Assembly: GCF_020889785.1 (NCBI RefSeq)
Contig: NZ_JACMYK010000003.1
Coordinates: forward strand, 1-64,000
Source: Bradyrhizobium acaciae
GTDB lineage: Bacteria; Pseudomonadota; Alphaproteobacteria; Rhizobiales; Xanthobacteraceae
Length of the DNA: 64,000 nucleotides
Direction: 5' to 3'
A program made the position numbers and the translations under genes. This document shows, in pieces, positions 33,237-40,751 of the stretch. The notes under the pieces were generated by a model that saw only the letters and a program-made list of their open reading frames with translations, ran no database searches and was not told the DNA's origin. Positions within the stretch are counted from its first letter, which is position 1; the number at the start of each line of letters is the position of its first letter.

Positions 33237-33920
33237 TTAGCCTGCCGGCAGCTTCGACGAGGTGCCCTGCGAGAGCGGGCAGGTGAGCGTAGCCTCAAGC
33301 GTATCGAGGATATTCTCGATCGTGAACGGTTGCCCCCAAAGGCGGCTGCTCTTGGTGTTGCGCGACTCGACGGCGGCCTCGTGCGCCGACAGGATCGCGT
33401 TGGCGTAGATCGCGAAAATTGAAAGGCGCTGTTCCACGATCGGCGCCGGCAGACGGAGCATCGTCTTCAGGTAGTTGAAGCACGCGACATAGCTCGCATT
33501 CCAACGGCCGTTGAGCGCGTCGCGCAACGCCTTCGGATCTGAGGCCTGCAGGTTCGTGGTGAAGCGGATATATCCGTGCCAACGTTCGTCCTCGCCGAGT
33601 TCGATGACGGGCATGACCAGCACCAGCAGCACCTCCCTGATGCTTTTGGGACCCCCGCGCGCCTCGATCTCGTCGAGCATCTCGCGTCGACGCCCGTCGA
33701 GCACCGTGGCGCCGTCGACCACCATCTGGCGGATCAATTCCTCCTTGGAGCCGAAATGGTAGTGCAGGGCTGCGTTGTTACGCTGCCCCCCGGCATCGAC
33801 GATCTGCTGCACGGTGACCGCGTCGACACCGTGCCGGGCAAACAGCAATTGTGCCGCGGCCTTGATCTGGTTCCGCGTTTCTTCCGAACTCGCGCGCGTG
33901 GTTCTTCGCCTGCTTGACAT
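33237..33920 (-). CDS. TetR family transcriptional regulator
   Basis: A 227-residue TetR-type protein with helix-turn-helix at about residues 15-60 (RNQIKAAAQLLFARHGVDAVTVQQIVDAGGQRNNAALHYHFGSKEELIRQM). The NNAALHYHFGSK recognition helix is canonical. The C-terminal ligand domain has a long helical core. It is divergent from the monooxygenase-hydrolase fusion gene, with 64 bases between the start codons, and an inverted repeat sits in that gap. It probably controls the fusion gene and perhaps its binding-protein neighbour. Confidence 0.88.
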   Translation of the reverse strand: MSSRRRTTRASSEETRNQIKAAAQLLFARHGVDAVTVQQIVDAGGQRNNAALHYHFGSKEELIRQMVVDGATVLDGRRREMLDEIEARGGPKSIREVLLVLVMPVIELGEDERWHGYIRFTTNLQASDPKALRDALNGRWNASYVACFNYLKTMLRLPAPIVEQRLSIFAIYANAILSAHEAAVESRNTKSSRLWGQPFTIENILDTLEATLTCPLSQGTSSKLPAG

Positions 33921-33941
33921 GCGAACTGATCCTGACCTAAT

Positions 33942-33959
33942 TTAAGCGAAATCACTTAA
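33942..33959. promoter_or_regulatory. Candidate operator between TetR and monooxygenase fusion
   Basis: TTAAG-CGAAATCA-CTTAA, an inverted repeat with outer AT extensions (AATTTAAG / CTTAATT). It lies 22 bases upstream of the TetR start and 26 bases before the fusion gene start, well placed to control both. Confidence 0.55.
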
Positions 33960-33984
33960 TTCGACTATAGGGCGGAGACAAACC

Positions 33985-36141
33985 ATGCGGGTGCTCATTG
34001 CGGGCGGCGGTATCGGCGGATTGACTACTGCGATTGCGCTGCGTCATCAAGGCGTTGACGCGCTTGTGCTGGAGCAGGCCAAAGGGCTGAGCGAGATCGG
34101 GGCCGGTATCCAGATCGCCGCCAACGCAGCGATCGTGCTGCGCGAGCTCGGGCTCGAGACCGCGATCCGCAGCGTCGGCGTGAAGCCGCAGTCTTATGAC
34201 TATCGCGACCTGCGCTCCGGCAAGATGATGTACCAGGCTCCCTTGGGCGACGAGGCCGCGAAGCGCTACGGGGCGCCGATGTACAACATCCATCGCGCGG
34301 ATTTGGTGCAGATTCTGTCTGATGCGGTGCCGGCGGAATCCAAGCGGCTCGGCGCCCGCTGCGTGGCGGTGTCCCAGGACGCGGGCGGCGTCGAGGCGAA
34401 GCTTGCGAATGGCGAGATCGTGCGCGGCGACGTGCTGGTCGGCTGCGACGGCATCCATTCGGTGGTACGCCAGCATTTGCGGGGACCGGAGCAGAAGCAC
34501 TTTGCCAACATCCTGATGTGGCGTTCGCTGATTCCAGCAGAGCGTCTCGAAGGGCTCAATCTGGAGGAGCGCGGCAATTACTGGTTCGGCCCCGGCCGGA
34601 CGCTGATCACCTATTGGGTGCGGCCGAAAAATCTCTACAGCATCCTCGCCTCGGTACCCGCGCAAGAGGTGACTCGCGAATCCTGGGACGAGAGCGGCGA
34701 CACTTCCGAGATGCTGCGCTCCTTCGAGGACGCCGAGCCGCGCGCACGCAAAATGCTCGAGCAGTGCCGGAGCGCCTTCATCACCGGCATGTATTATCGC
34801 GATCCGATCGACAGCTGGAGCTCCGGCCGCATCACTCTGCTTGGCGATGCAGCCCATCCGATGGTGCCGTTTCTTGCCGCGGGCGCCGGCCAGAGCATCG
34901 AGGACGCCTGGACCCTTGCGCGCGTGCTGTCGCGTCGTCAGGACGATGTGCCGGGCGCGCTGAGGGACTATGAGCAGCGGCGGCTGCCGCGCACCACGCG
35001 CATCCAGGCCGGCGCGCGCGCCGTGGTCAAGCTGATGCATGAGACCGAGGCCAACCGCATACGGGATCGCAACGGTCGCTGGAAGGGCATGGCGCGCATC
35101 GATCCGCTCGCCGAGACCAGCTGGGGCCTCGCGTGGGATTATGACGTCGTGAAAGCCACGGAGGGGGCGCCCGGCGAGGTGCTCAATGTCACGGGCCTGC
35201 GCGAAGGCAAGCGCTTGCGCCGTCCCGAGGGCCAGCGCGCCTTCGATCTCTGGAAATTCGCTTTTCGGCCTGAAGATGTGGCGCGCGGACATGACGGATT
35301 GCGCGAGGCCTATGACCGCTTCCTCACCACGAACTTCCCGCTGCCCGCGGACACCACTGCGGTGGAGGACGAACTGGGTGACGTCAAGGCCTGGCGCGTC
35401 GCGGCGCCGAATGTGCCGCGCGGCAATGTCGTGCTGCATTTCCACGGAGGTGGTTACTTGATCGGCTCCGCCAAGGGCTCGCTGGAATATGCAAGCCGTC
35501 TTGCCGCGGCGGTAGATGGCGCCTGCTATACGGTGGACTACCGGCTCGCGCCGGAGCATCCCTATCCCGCCGCGATCGACGATGCGGTGGCGGCCTATCG
35601 CGCATTGCTGGCACGTGGCGTCAATGCAAGCTCGATTTTGGTCTCCGGCGAGTCGGCGGGCGGCGGCATGGCCGTTGCGCTCGTCCTGGCGCTCCGAAAC
35701 GCGGGCGATCCGTTGCCGGCGGCGATCCTCTCGGTGGCGCCATTCGCCGATCTGACCCTGTCAGGCCCGACTATTCGTGCTTTCAACGGCGACGATCCCG
35801 CGGCCAACCGCGACCTGCTCACCTTCATGGGTGCGTCGTATTTCCAGGGCCACGAGCCGACCGACCCGCTGGTATCGCCACTGTTCGGCGATCTGACCGG
35901 GCTGCCGCCGCTGTTCGTCACCGCAAGCCAGGGCGAAGTGCTGCTCAGCGATGCCACGCGGCTGGCCGAGCGCGCCGAGAAGGCCGGTGTCGATGTGACA
36001 TTGCGGATCGTCGAGGATTCGGTCCACGTCTATCCGATCTTCCCGTTCCTCCCGGAAACGCAGACGACGATGCAGGAGGTCGCCGTCTGGGCCCGCCGCA
36101 ATCTGCGTCGCAATGACATGAAGCGGGCGGCTGCCGAATAA
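33985..36141 (+). CDS. Fused FAD-dependent monooxygenase and HSL-type alpha/beta hydrolase
   Basis: A 718-residue two-domain protein. Residues 1-395 are a group A flavoprotein hydroxylase: GGGIGGLTTA (8-16), DVLVGCDGIHSVVR (149-162) and GRITLLGDAAHPMVPFLAAGAGQSIEDA (281-308). Residues about 460-718 are an alpha/beta hydrolase of the hormone-sensitive-lipase type: HGGGY oxyanion motif (487-491), nucleophile GESAGG (Ser557), and His681 in SVHVYP. The acid residue position reads Glu (SQGEVLLSD), where many relatives have Asp. One stop codon ends both, with no break between. It could hydroxylate an aromatic acid and hydrolyse the product or its ester. Divergent from a TetR gene. Confidence 0.85.
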   Translation: MRVLIAGGGIGGLTTAIALRHQGVDALVLEQAKGLSEIGAGIQIAANAAIVLRELGLETAIRSVGVKPQSYDYRDLRSGKMMYQAPLGDEAAKRYGAPMYNIHRADLVQILSDAVPAESKRLGARCVAVSQDAGGVEAKLANGEIVRGDVLVGCDGIHSVVRQHLRGPEQKHFANILMWRSLIPAERLEGLNLEERGNYWFGPGRTLITYWVRPKNLYSILASVPAQEVTRESWDESGDTSEMLRSFEDAEPRARKMLEQCRSAFITGMYYRDPIDSWSSGRITLLGDAAHPMVPFLAAGAGQSIEDAWTLARVLSRRQDDVPGALRDYEQRRLPRTTRIQAGARAVVKLMHETEANRIRDRNGRWKGMARIDPLAETSWGLAWDYDVVKATEGAPGEVLNVTGLREGKRLRRPEGQRAFDLWKFAFRPEDVARGHDGLREAYDRFLTTNFPLPADTTAVEDELGDVKAWRVAAPNVPRGNVVLHFHGGGYLIGSAKGSLEYASRLAAAVDGACYTVDYRLAPEHPYPAAIDDAVAAYRALLARGVNASSILVSGESAGGGMAVALVLALRNAGDPLPAAILSVAPFADLTLSGPTIRAFNGDDPAANRDLLTFMGASYFQGHEPTDPLVSPLFGDLTGLPPLFVTASQGEVLLSDATRLAERAEKAGVDVTLRIVEDSVHVYPIFPFLPETQTTMQEVAVWARRNLRRNDMKRAAAE

Positions 36142-36200
36142 TTCGCGTCGCCACGCACGACAAAAGCGCGCCGAAGCCGCGTCAGAACGGGGAAGTTGTC

Positions 36201-37424
36201 ATGAGGATTCGGAATTTGATTGCGTGGCTGGTTGCCGCAATGCTGGCCGCAGGATGCACGGGTGCATTGGCGGAGACGACGGGGATTTCCGACGGCACCG
36301 TCAAGGTCGGCGTTCTCACCGACATGGGCGGCGTGTTTTCCGACCTCGCCGGTGCGGGTGCAGTTGCGGCCGCGCAGATGGCGATCGACGATTTCGTCGA
36401 GCAGGAGAAGCCGCCGTTCAAGGTGGAACTGATCTCCGCGGATCACCAGAACAAGCCGGATGTCGCCACCGGCATCGCGCGGCAATGGTACGATACCGGC
36501 GGCGTCGACCTGATCACCGACGTCATCAATTCCGGTGTCGCACTGGCGGTGTCGAGCGTCGCGGAAACCAAAAAACGCATGCTGATCGTCACCGGCTCCG
36601 GCTCAATGCGGCTCACCAATGAGCAGTGCTCGCCCAATACGATCAGCTATACCTGGGACACTTATTCGTTCACCAACGGTCAGGCGCGGTTGGTGAAGTC
36701 GCTGGGCCTGGGGACCTGGTATTTCGTCGCCGTCGACTACGCACTGGGGAAATCCCTGGTGGCGGAAGCTTCGGAAGCCATCATACGCTCCGGTGGCACG
36801 GTGCTCGGCACGGTCTATCACCCGATCAGCACCACCGACCTGTCGTCCTTCCTGCTGCAGGCACAAGCCTCGAAGGCCAAGGTAATCGGATTCGCCAACG
36901 CCGGCGCCGATCTCCTGAACTCCATCACGGCTGCGAGGGATTTCAACATCACGCCGGGGCAGACCATCGTGCCGCTGGTCGGTACGATCACCGAGGTCAA
37001 CGCGCTCGGCGCGGCGGCGACGCAGGGTATGCTGCTGGTCGAACCGTTCTACTGGGACCTCGACGACCGCTCGAGGCAATGGAGCCGGCGCTTCTTTGCC
37101 AAGGTCGGGAAGATGCCGAACTTCGTGCAGGCCGGTGCCTATTCCGCGGTGACCAATTACCTGAAGGCCGTACAGGCGGTTAAGACCGACGACGCGGCAG
37201 CTGTGATGCAGCGGCTCAAGTCGATGCCGATCGACGATATGTTCGCGCGCAACGGCAGGATCCGCGCGGACGGCCGCATGATCCACGACATGTATCTCGT
37301 CAAGGTGAAGGCGCCGGCCGACGTCAAGCAGAAATGGGACTATTATGCGGTGGAGGAGACCATCCCGGCGGCTGAAGCCTTTCAGCCACTGTCCACGTCC
37401 AAGTGCCGGCTGGTGAATCAATAA
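36201..37424 (+). CDS. Branched-chain-amino-acid-type ABC substrate-binding protein (orphan)
   Basis: A 407-residue periplasmic-binding protein type 1. Signal sequence at the N-terminus (LIAWLVAAMLAAGCTGALAE); the LAAGC motif could be a weak lipobox. The mature part starts with VKVGVLTDMGGVFSDLAGAGAVAAAQMAIDDF, the standard family opening. It continues VLISADHQNKPDVATGIARQWYDTG-type and ends near the C-terminus with a variable region. It lies 60 bases after the monooxygenase-hydrolase fusion on the same strand, so co-transcription is likely and it may import its substrate. No permease or ATPase genes are near. Confidence 0.85.
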   Translation: MRIRNLIAWLVAAMLAAGCTGALAETTGISDGTVKVGVLTDMGGVFSDLAGAGAVAAAQMAIDDFVEQEKPPFKVELISADHQNKPDVATGIARQWYDTGGVDLITDVINSGVALAVSSVAETKKRMLIVTGSGSMRLTNEQCSPNTISYTWDTYSFTNGQARLVKSLGLGTWYFVAVDYALGKSLVAEASEAIIRSGGTVLGTVYHPISTTDLSSFLLQAQASKAKVIGFANAGADLLNSITAARDFNITPGQTIVPLVGTITEVNALGAAATQGMLLVEPFYWDLDDRSRQWSRRFFAKVGKMPNFVQAGAYSAVTNYLKAVQAVKTDDAAAVMQRLKSMPIDDMFARNGRIRADGRMIHDMYLVKVKAPADVKQKWDYYAVEETIPAAEAFQPLSTSKCRLVNQ

Positions 37425-37435
37425 GAATACCGCTG

Positions 37436-38431
37436 CTATTCAGCGGCGAGACTGGTCGGCATCGGAACTCCTACCTTCGGCCGCGTCTTGGCCGCGCGCC
37501 GGTTCTTCTTGCTGAAGCGGCTTCCGGCCAGCAACGAAGCGGCGGCGCGGAGCTGCTCGCGCAGCCATTGATTGGTGGTGTCGCCCTCGGCGGTGGCGTG
37601 CCAGTAGAGATAATTGACGTGCGGGCTGATCGGGAACGGGCAGGGGAAGCACTGCAACAGCCCCGGGTCCTCCAGCACCGAGGCGGCGCTTTCCGACGCC
37701 GTCAGCAGCATGTTGCTGCGGCTCACGACATGACAGGCGGTCGCGAAATTCTGGCAGGTCAGGCGAACGGTGCGGGTCAGGCCGAGGCGCTGGAGCTGGA
37801 AGTCCTCGAATGACACGCCGCTGCGGCGCGACGTCACGCAGACATGCTCCATGCGCAGATAGGCCGTCTTGTCGAGCCGCGTGCCGAGCTCGGGATGGCC
37901 GCGCCGGGCAAACACCGCGATATGCTCGGTCAGGATCTGCTCGCGCCGCACCTCGGTCGAGAGCGGCAGCAGCGTATCGATCGCGACATCCAGCGTGCCG
38001 GCGGCAAGCTCGCGCTCCAGATTGTTGCGCTCGCTGCGCACGGTCGCGATCTCGACCAGCGGCGCCACCGCGCTGATGCGGTTGACCAGCGCGCTCAGCA
38101 TCGGCGCTTCGAGATTGTTGCGCAGGCCGATCACGAATCGCTTCGGCGTCCTGGCCGGATCGAAGCGGTTGGTGTGGGTCAGCGTCGTCTCGAGGCCGTT
38201 GAGCGCCTGGCGCACGGTGGTGATGATCTGGCGCGCCAACGGGGTCGGCGTCATCAGGTGGTGGCGGCGCACGAACAGCGGATCGTTGAACATCGCGCGC
38301 AGCCGGCTCAGCGCGTGGCTCACCGCGGGCTGCGTCAGATTGAGACGGAAACAGGCGCGGCTGACGCCGCCCTCGGTGTAGATCGCGTCGAACACCACGA
38401 ACAGGTTCAGATCGACGTCGCGTACATGCAT
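37436..38431 (-). CDS. LysR family transcriptional regulator
   Basis: A 331-residue LysR protein. The N-terminal helix-turn-helix (about residues 5-65) has the NodD-like DLNLFVVFDAIYTEGGVSRACFRLNLTQPAVSHALSRLRAMFNDPLFVRR. The substrate-binding domain follows. A basic, extended C-terminus (KKNRRAAKTRPK) is unusual. It is divergent from the sugar-type ABC transporter operon (91 bases apart), so it probably regulates that operon. A near-palindrome TCGAATGCATTTGA lies in the gap. Confidence 0.88.
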   Translation of the reverse strand: MHVRDVDLNLFVVFDAIYTEGGVSRACFRLNLTQPAVSHALSRLRAMFNDPLFVRRHHLMTPTPLARQIITTVRQALNGLETTLTHTNRFDPARTPKRFVIGLRNNLEAPMLSALVNRISAVAPLVEIATVRSERNNLERELAAGTLDVAIDTLLPLSTEVRREQILTEHIAVFARRGHPELGTRLDKTAYLRMEHVCVTSRRSGVSFEDFQLQRLGLTRTVRLTCQNFATACHVVSRSNMLLTASESAASVLEDPGLLQCFPCPFPISPHVNYLYWHATAEGDTTNQWLREQLRAAASLLAGSRFSKKNRRAAKTRPKVGVPMPTSLAAE

Positions 38432-38453
38432 GGAAATGATCCGTCCCTATCCG

Positions 38454-38467
38454 TCGAATGCATTTGA
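38454..38467. promoter_or_regulatory. Candidate LysR binding site
   Basis: TCGAATG-CATTTGA is a near-perfect 14-bp palindrome in the 91-base gap between the LysR gene and the ABC permease gene. Position suits control of the divergent promoters. Only one such site was seen, so the assignment is weak. Confidence 0.4.
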
Positions 38468-38522
38468 CGAATATGAGTTGGCACTCTTAAAGTCTCAAGC
38501 AAAATAATACCTGGAGGAAACG

Positions 38523-39548
38523 ATGAGCGTGCAATCGCCATCGCGCGGCGTTGCTGTCCCTGCGGCATCATCTCGCTCGGGCGCAATGTTTGCAAAACCG
38601 AGCCAGGAGCAGATCGTGCTCCTGATCACGATCGCGCTTCTGGTCGTGTTCGGCCTGACGTTGAACGGCTTCGCCACCGTCTCCAATCTCCTCAACCTGT
38701 TGCGGAGTATCTCGATCCTCGGCGTGCTCGGCCTCGGCATGGGGCTGATCGTGATCAGCCGCGGCATCGACCTCTCCGAGGTCGCGATCATGGCGGGTTC
38801 CTGGGCGATCGCGCTGATCTACATGCAGAACGGCATGCCTGTTTTCACGGCAGTGCTGCTGGCGCTGGCAATTGCGGTGCTGATCGGCGTCGTCAACGGC
38901 GTGATGGTCGCCTTCGTCGAGGCGCCGGCGCTGTTCGTGACGCTGGCCGCCGGCTTCGTGATCTATGGCCTCGCGTTCTGGATCGCGCCGGCCTGGGTGG
39001 TCTATGCGCCGAAGGATGCGCCGGGCCTGATGTATCTCGGCGCCGGACGGCTGTTCGGCATTCCGGTTCCGATCCTGGTGTTCGCAGTCGCAGCGATCGC
39101 GATGCACTTGTTCCTGTCGCGCACCTCGATCGGCCGCTTCATCTACGCGCAGGGCGACAATCCGGAGGCCGCGCGGCTGACCGGCATCCCGCTGCGACCG
39201 CTGATCGTGCTGGAGCACGTGCTGGTTGCGTTGCTCGCCTGGATTGCAGGCCTGGTCTGGGTCGGCACCACCGGCAGCATGCAGATGGCGATCACGCAAG
39301 GCACCATGATCTTCGACGTCGTGCTTGTCGTCGTGATCGGCGGCATCAGCCTGATCGGCGGCCGCGGCAGCGTGTTCAGCGTCGTGGTCGGCTGCATCCT
39401 GATCGGCACGCTGCTCAACGCCTTCACCATCATGGACGTCAACAGCGAGGTGCAGAACATCGTCAAGGGCGTGGTGCTGCTGGCCGCGATCGTGCTCGAC
39501 AACTGGCTGCATCCCCGCGACGAGGAGACCGCGCGGCAAGGGGACTGA
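38523..39548 (+). CDS. Sugar-type ABC transporter permease (RbsC-like)
   Basis: A 341-residue inner-membrane permease with about eight to ten hydrophobic segments. The cytoplasmic loop motif EAARLTGIP (about residue 216) and the GVVNGVMVAFVEAPALFVTLAAG segment are signatures of the ribose/xylose-type (BPD_transp_2) permeases. Start at 38523 preceded by CTGGAGGAAACG. First gene of the operon: permease, binding protein, permease-lactonase fusion, lactonase, ATPase. The substrate is unknown; the linked lactonase-like domains suggest a sugar, lactone or plant glycoside. Confidence 0.88.
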   Translation: MSVQSPSRGVAVPAASSRSGAMFAKPSQEQIVLLITIALLVVFGLTLNGFATVSNLLNLLRSISILGVLGLGMGLIVISRGIDLSEVAIMAGSWAIALIYMQNGMPVFTAVLLALAIAVLIGVVNGVMVAFVEAPALFVTLAAGFVIYGLAFWIAPAWVVYAPKDAPGLMYLGAGRLFGIPVPILVFAVAAIAMHLFLSRTSIGRFIYAQGDNPEAARLTGIPLRPLIVLEHVLVALLAWIAGLVWVGTTGSMQMAITQGTMIFDVVLVVVIGGISLIGGRGSVFSVVVGCILIGTLLNAFTIMDVNSEVQNIVKGVVLLAAIVLDNWLHPRDEETARQGD

Positions 39549-39626
39549 ATCAAGGCGACTAGCCGCGCGGCCGTACCAATCAAAACAATTCCAAATCAAT
39601 CAAAAGAATTTTGTGTGGAGGAGACG

Positions 39627-40652
39627 ATGAAGACGACCAAGTTCTGGACGATCCTGCTCGCCGGTGTGGCGTTTGCCGCGATGCCCTTCGCGGCGTCGGC
39701 GCAGGAGGAAGGTACCAAGGCCGGGCGCGAATTGCGCGCCGCCTACGACAAGTCGCTGCAAGGCAAGACCGTCGCCTATCTGCCGATCGCGCTCGGCGTT
39801 CCGCTGTCCGACGAATGGGGCCGCGTGGTGCAGGAAGAGGCCGAGTGGCGCGGCATGAAATACGTCGTGCGCGACCCGAACAACAATCCGTCGGCCATGC
39901 AGCAGGCGCTGACCGCGCTGGTCGACCAGAAGCCCGACGTCCTGATCGTGCAGAATCCGAGCGTGACGCTGCTGATGAAGGACCTGAAGCGCGCCGAGGC
40001 CCAGGGCACGCATGTGATCCAGGTCAACATGGCCTCGAACTACAAGTCAGGCGCCTTTGTCGGTGTCGACTGGCGCGAGATCGGCCGGATGCTCGCGAAC
40101 GAAACCGTCAAGGCCTGCGGCACTGGTTCCGGCAAGTCGGGCAAGGTGCAGATCGTGCAGGGCGAATTGACCGCGGCCGCCAGCGTCGACCAGGTCGGCG
40201 CCATCATGGAGGTGCTGAACAAGGATCCCAATATCAAGGTGGTGTCGAACCAGGCGGCGAACTGGGATGCCAACACCGCGCTCAACGTCACCGCCACTGT
40301 GATCCAGCAGCATCCCGATCTCTGCGCCTCGATCGGCTTCTGGGGCATCATGGAATCGGGCGCCGCGCAAGCGATCCGCAATGCCGGCAAGATCGACGAT
40401 GTGAAGGTGTTCGCCTCGGGCGAGGGCTCGCAGCTCGATTGCGACCAGGTCACCTCAGGCAATTTCAGCAAATTCCTCAGCTACAAGGCGACCGAGCAGG
40501 GCCATGACCTGATGTTCGCAGCCGAGACGCTGCTGATGTCCGGCGACAAGCCCGGCACGAAGAACCTGTCCTACTACACGCGGCCGATCTGGATCGACAA
40601 GTCGAACGCCTCGCTCGGCGGCACCTGCTTCGCGCTACCCAAGAAAAACTAA
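39627..40652 (+). CDS. Sugar-type ABC substrate-binding protein
   Basis: A 341-residue periplasmic protein with a signal peptide (TTKFWTILLAGVAFAAMPFAASAQ, cleavage after ASA near residue 25). The fold is of the ribose-binding type: KTVAYLPIALGVPLSDEWGRVVQEEAEWRGMKYVVRDPNNNPSAMQQALTALVDQKPDVLIVQNP. Preceded by a GGAGGAGACG ribosome site at 39614-39624. Second gene of the operon. A stem-loop after its stop (40664-40698) may raise its level relative to the membrane genes, as is common for binding proteins. Confidence 0.88.
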   Translation: MKTTKFWTILLAGVAFAAMPFAASAQEEGTKAGRELRAAYDKSLQGKTVAYLPIALGVPLSDEWGRVVQEEAEWRGMKYVVRDPNNNPSAMQQALTALVDQKPDVLIVQNPSVTLLMKDLKRAEAQGTHVIQVNMASNYKSGAFVGVDWREIGRMLANETVKACGTGSGKSGKVQIVQGELTAAASVDQVGAIMEVLNKDPNIKVVSNQAANWDANTALNVTATVIQQHPDLCASIGFWGIMESGAAQAIRNAGKIDDVKVFASGEGSQLDCDQVTSGNFSKFLSYKATEQGHDLMFAAETLLMSGDKPGTKNLSYYTRPIWIDKSNASLGGTCFALPKKN

Positions 40653-40663
40653 CAAGGCGCGAG

Positions 40664-40698
40664 ACAGCCGGCGCGGGGGGCATTCCCGCGTCGGCTGT
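40664..40698 (+). other. Intercistronic stem-loop after binding-protein gene
   Basis: Arms ACAGCCGGCGCGGG (40664-40677) and CCCGCGTCGGCTGT (40685-40698), with one mismatch. There is no U tract, so it is likely an mRNA-stabilising or attenuation structure rather than a terminator. It lies in the gap before the permease-lactonase gene. Confidence 0.55.
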
Positions 40699-40751
40699 AT
40701 CAAGGATCAGAATCCGGACACGTGAAACCGGATCGAGGGAGTGCTTTGACG

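Noticed and set aside
33952..35559. 535-codon open frame antisense to the monooxygenase fusion
   Set aside because: Covers the divergent promoter and has no recognisable domain.
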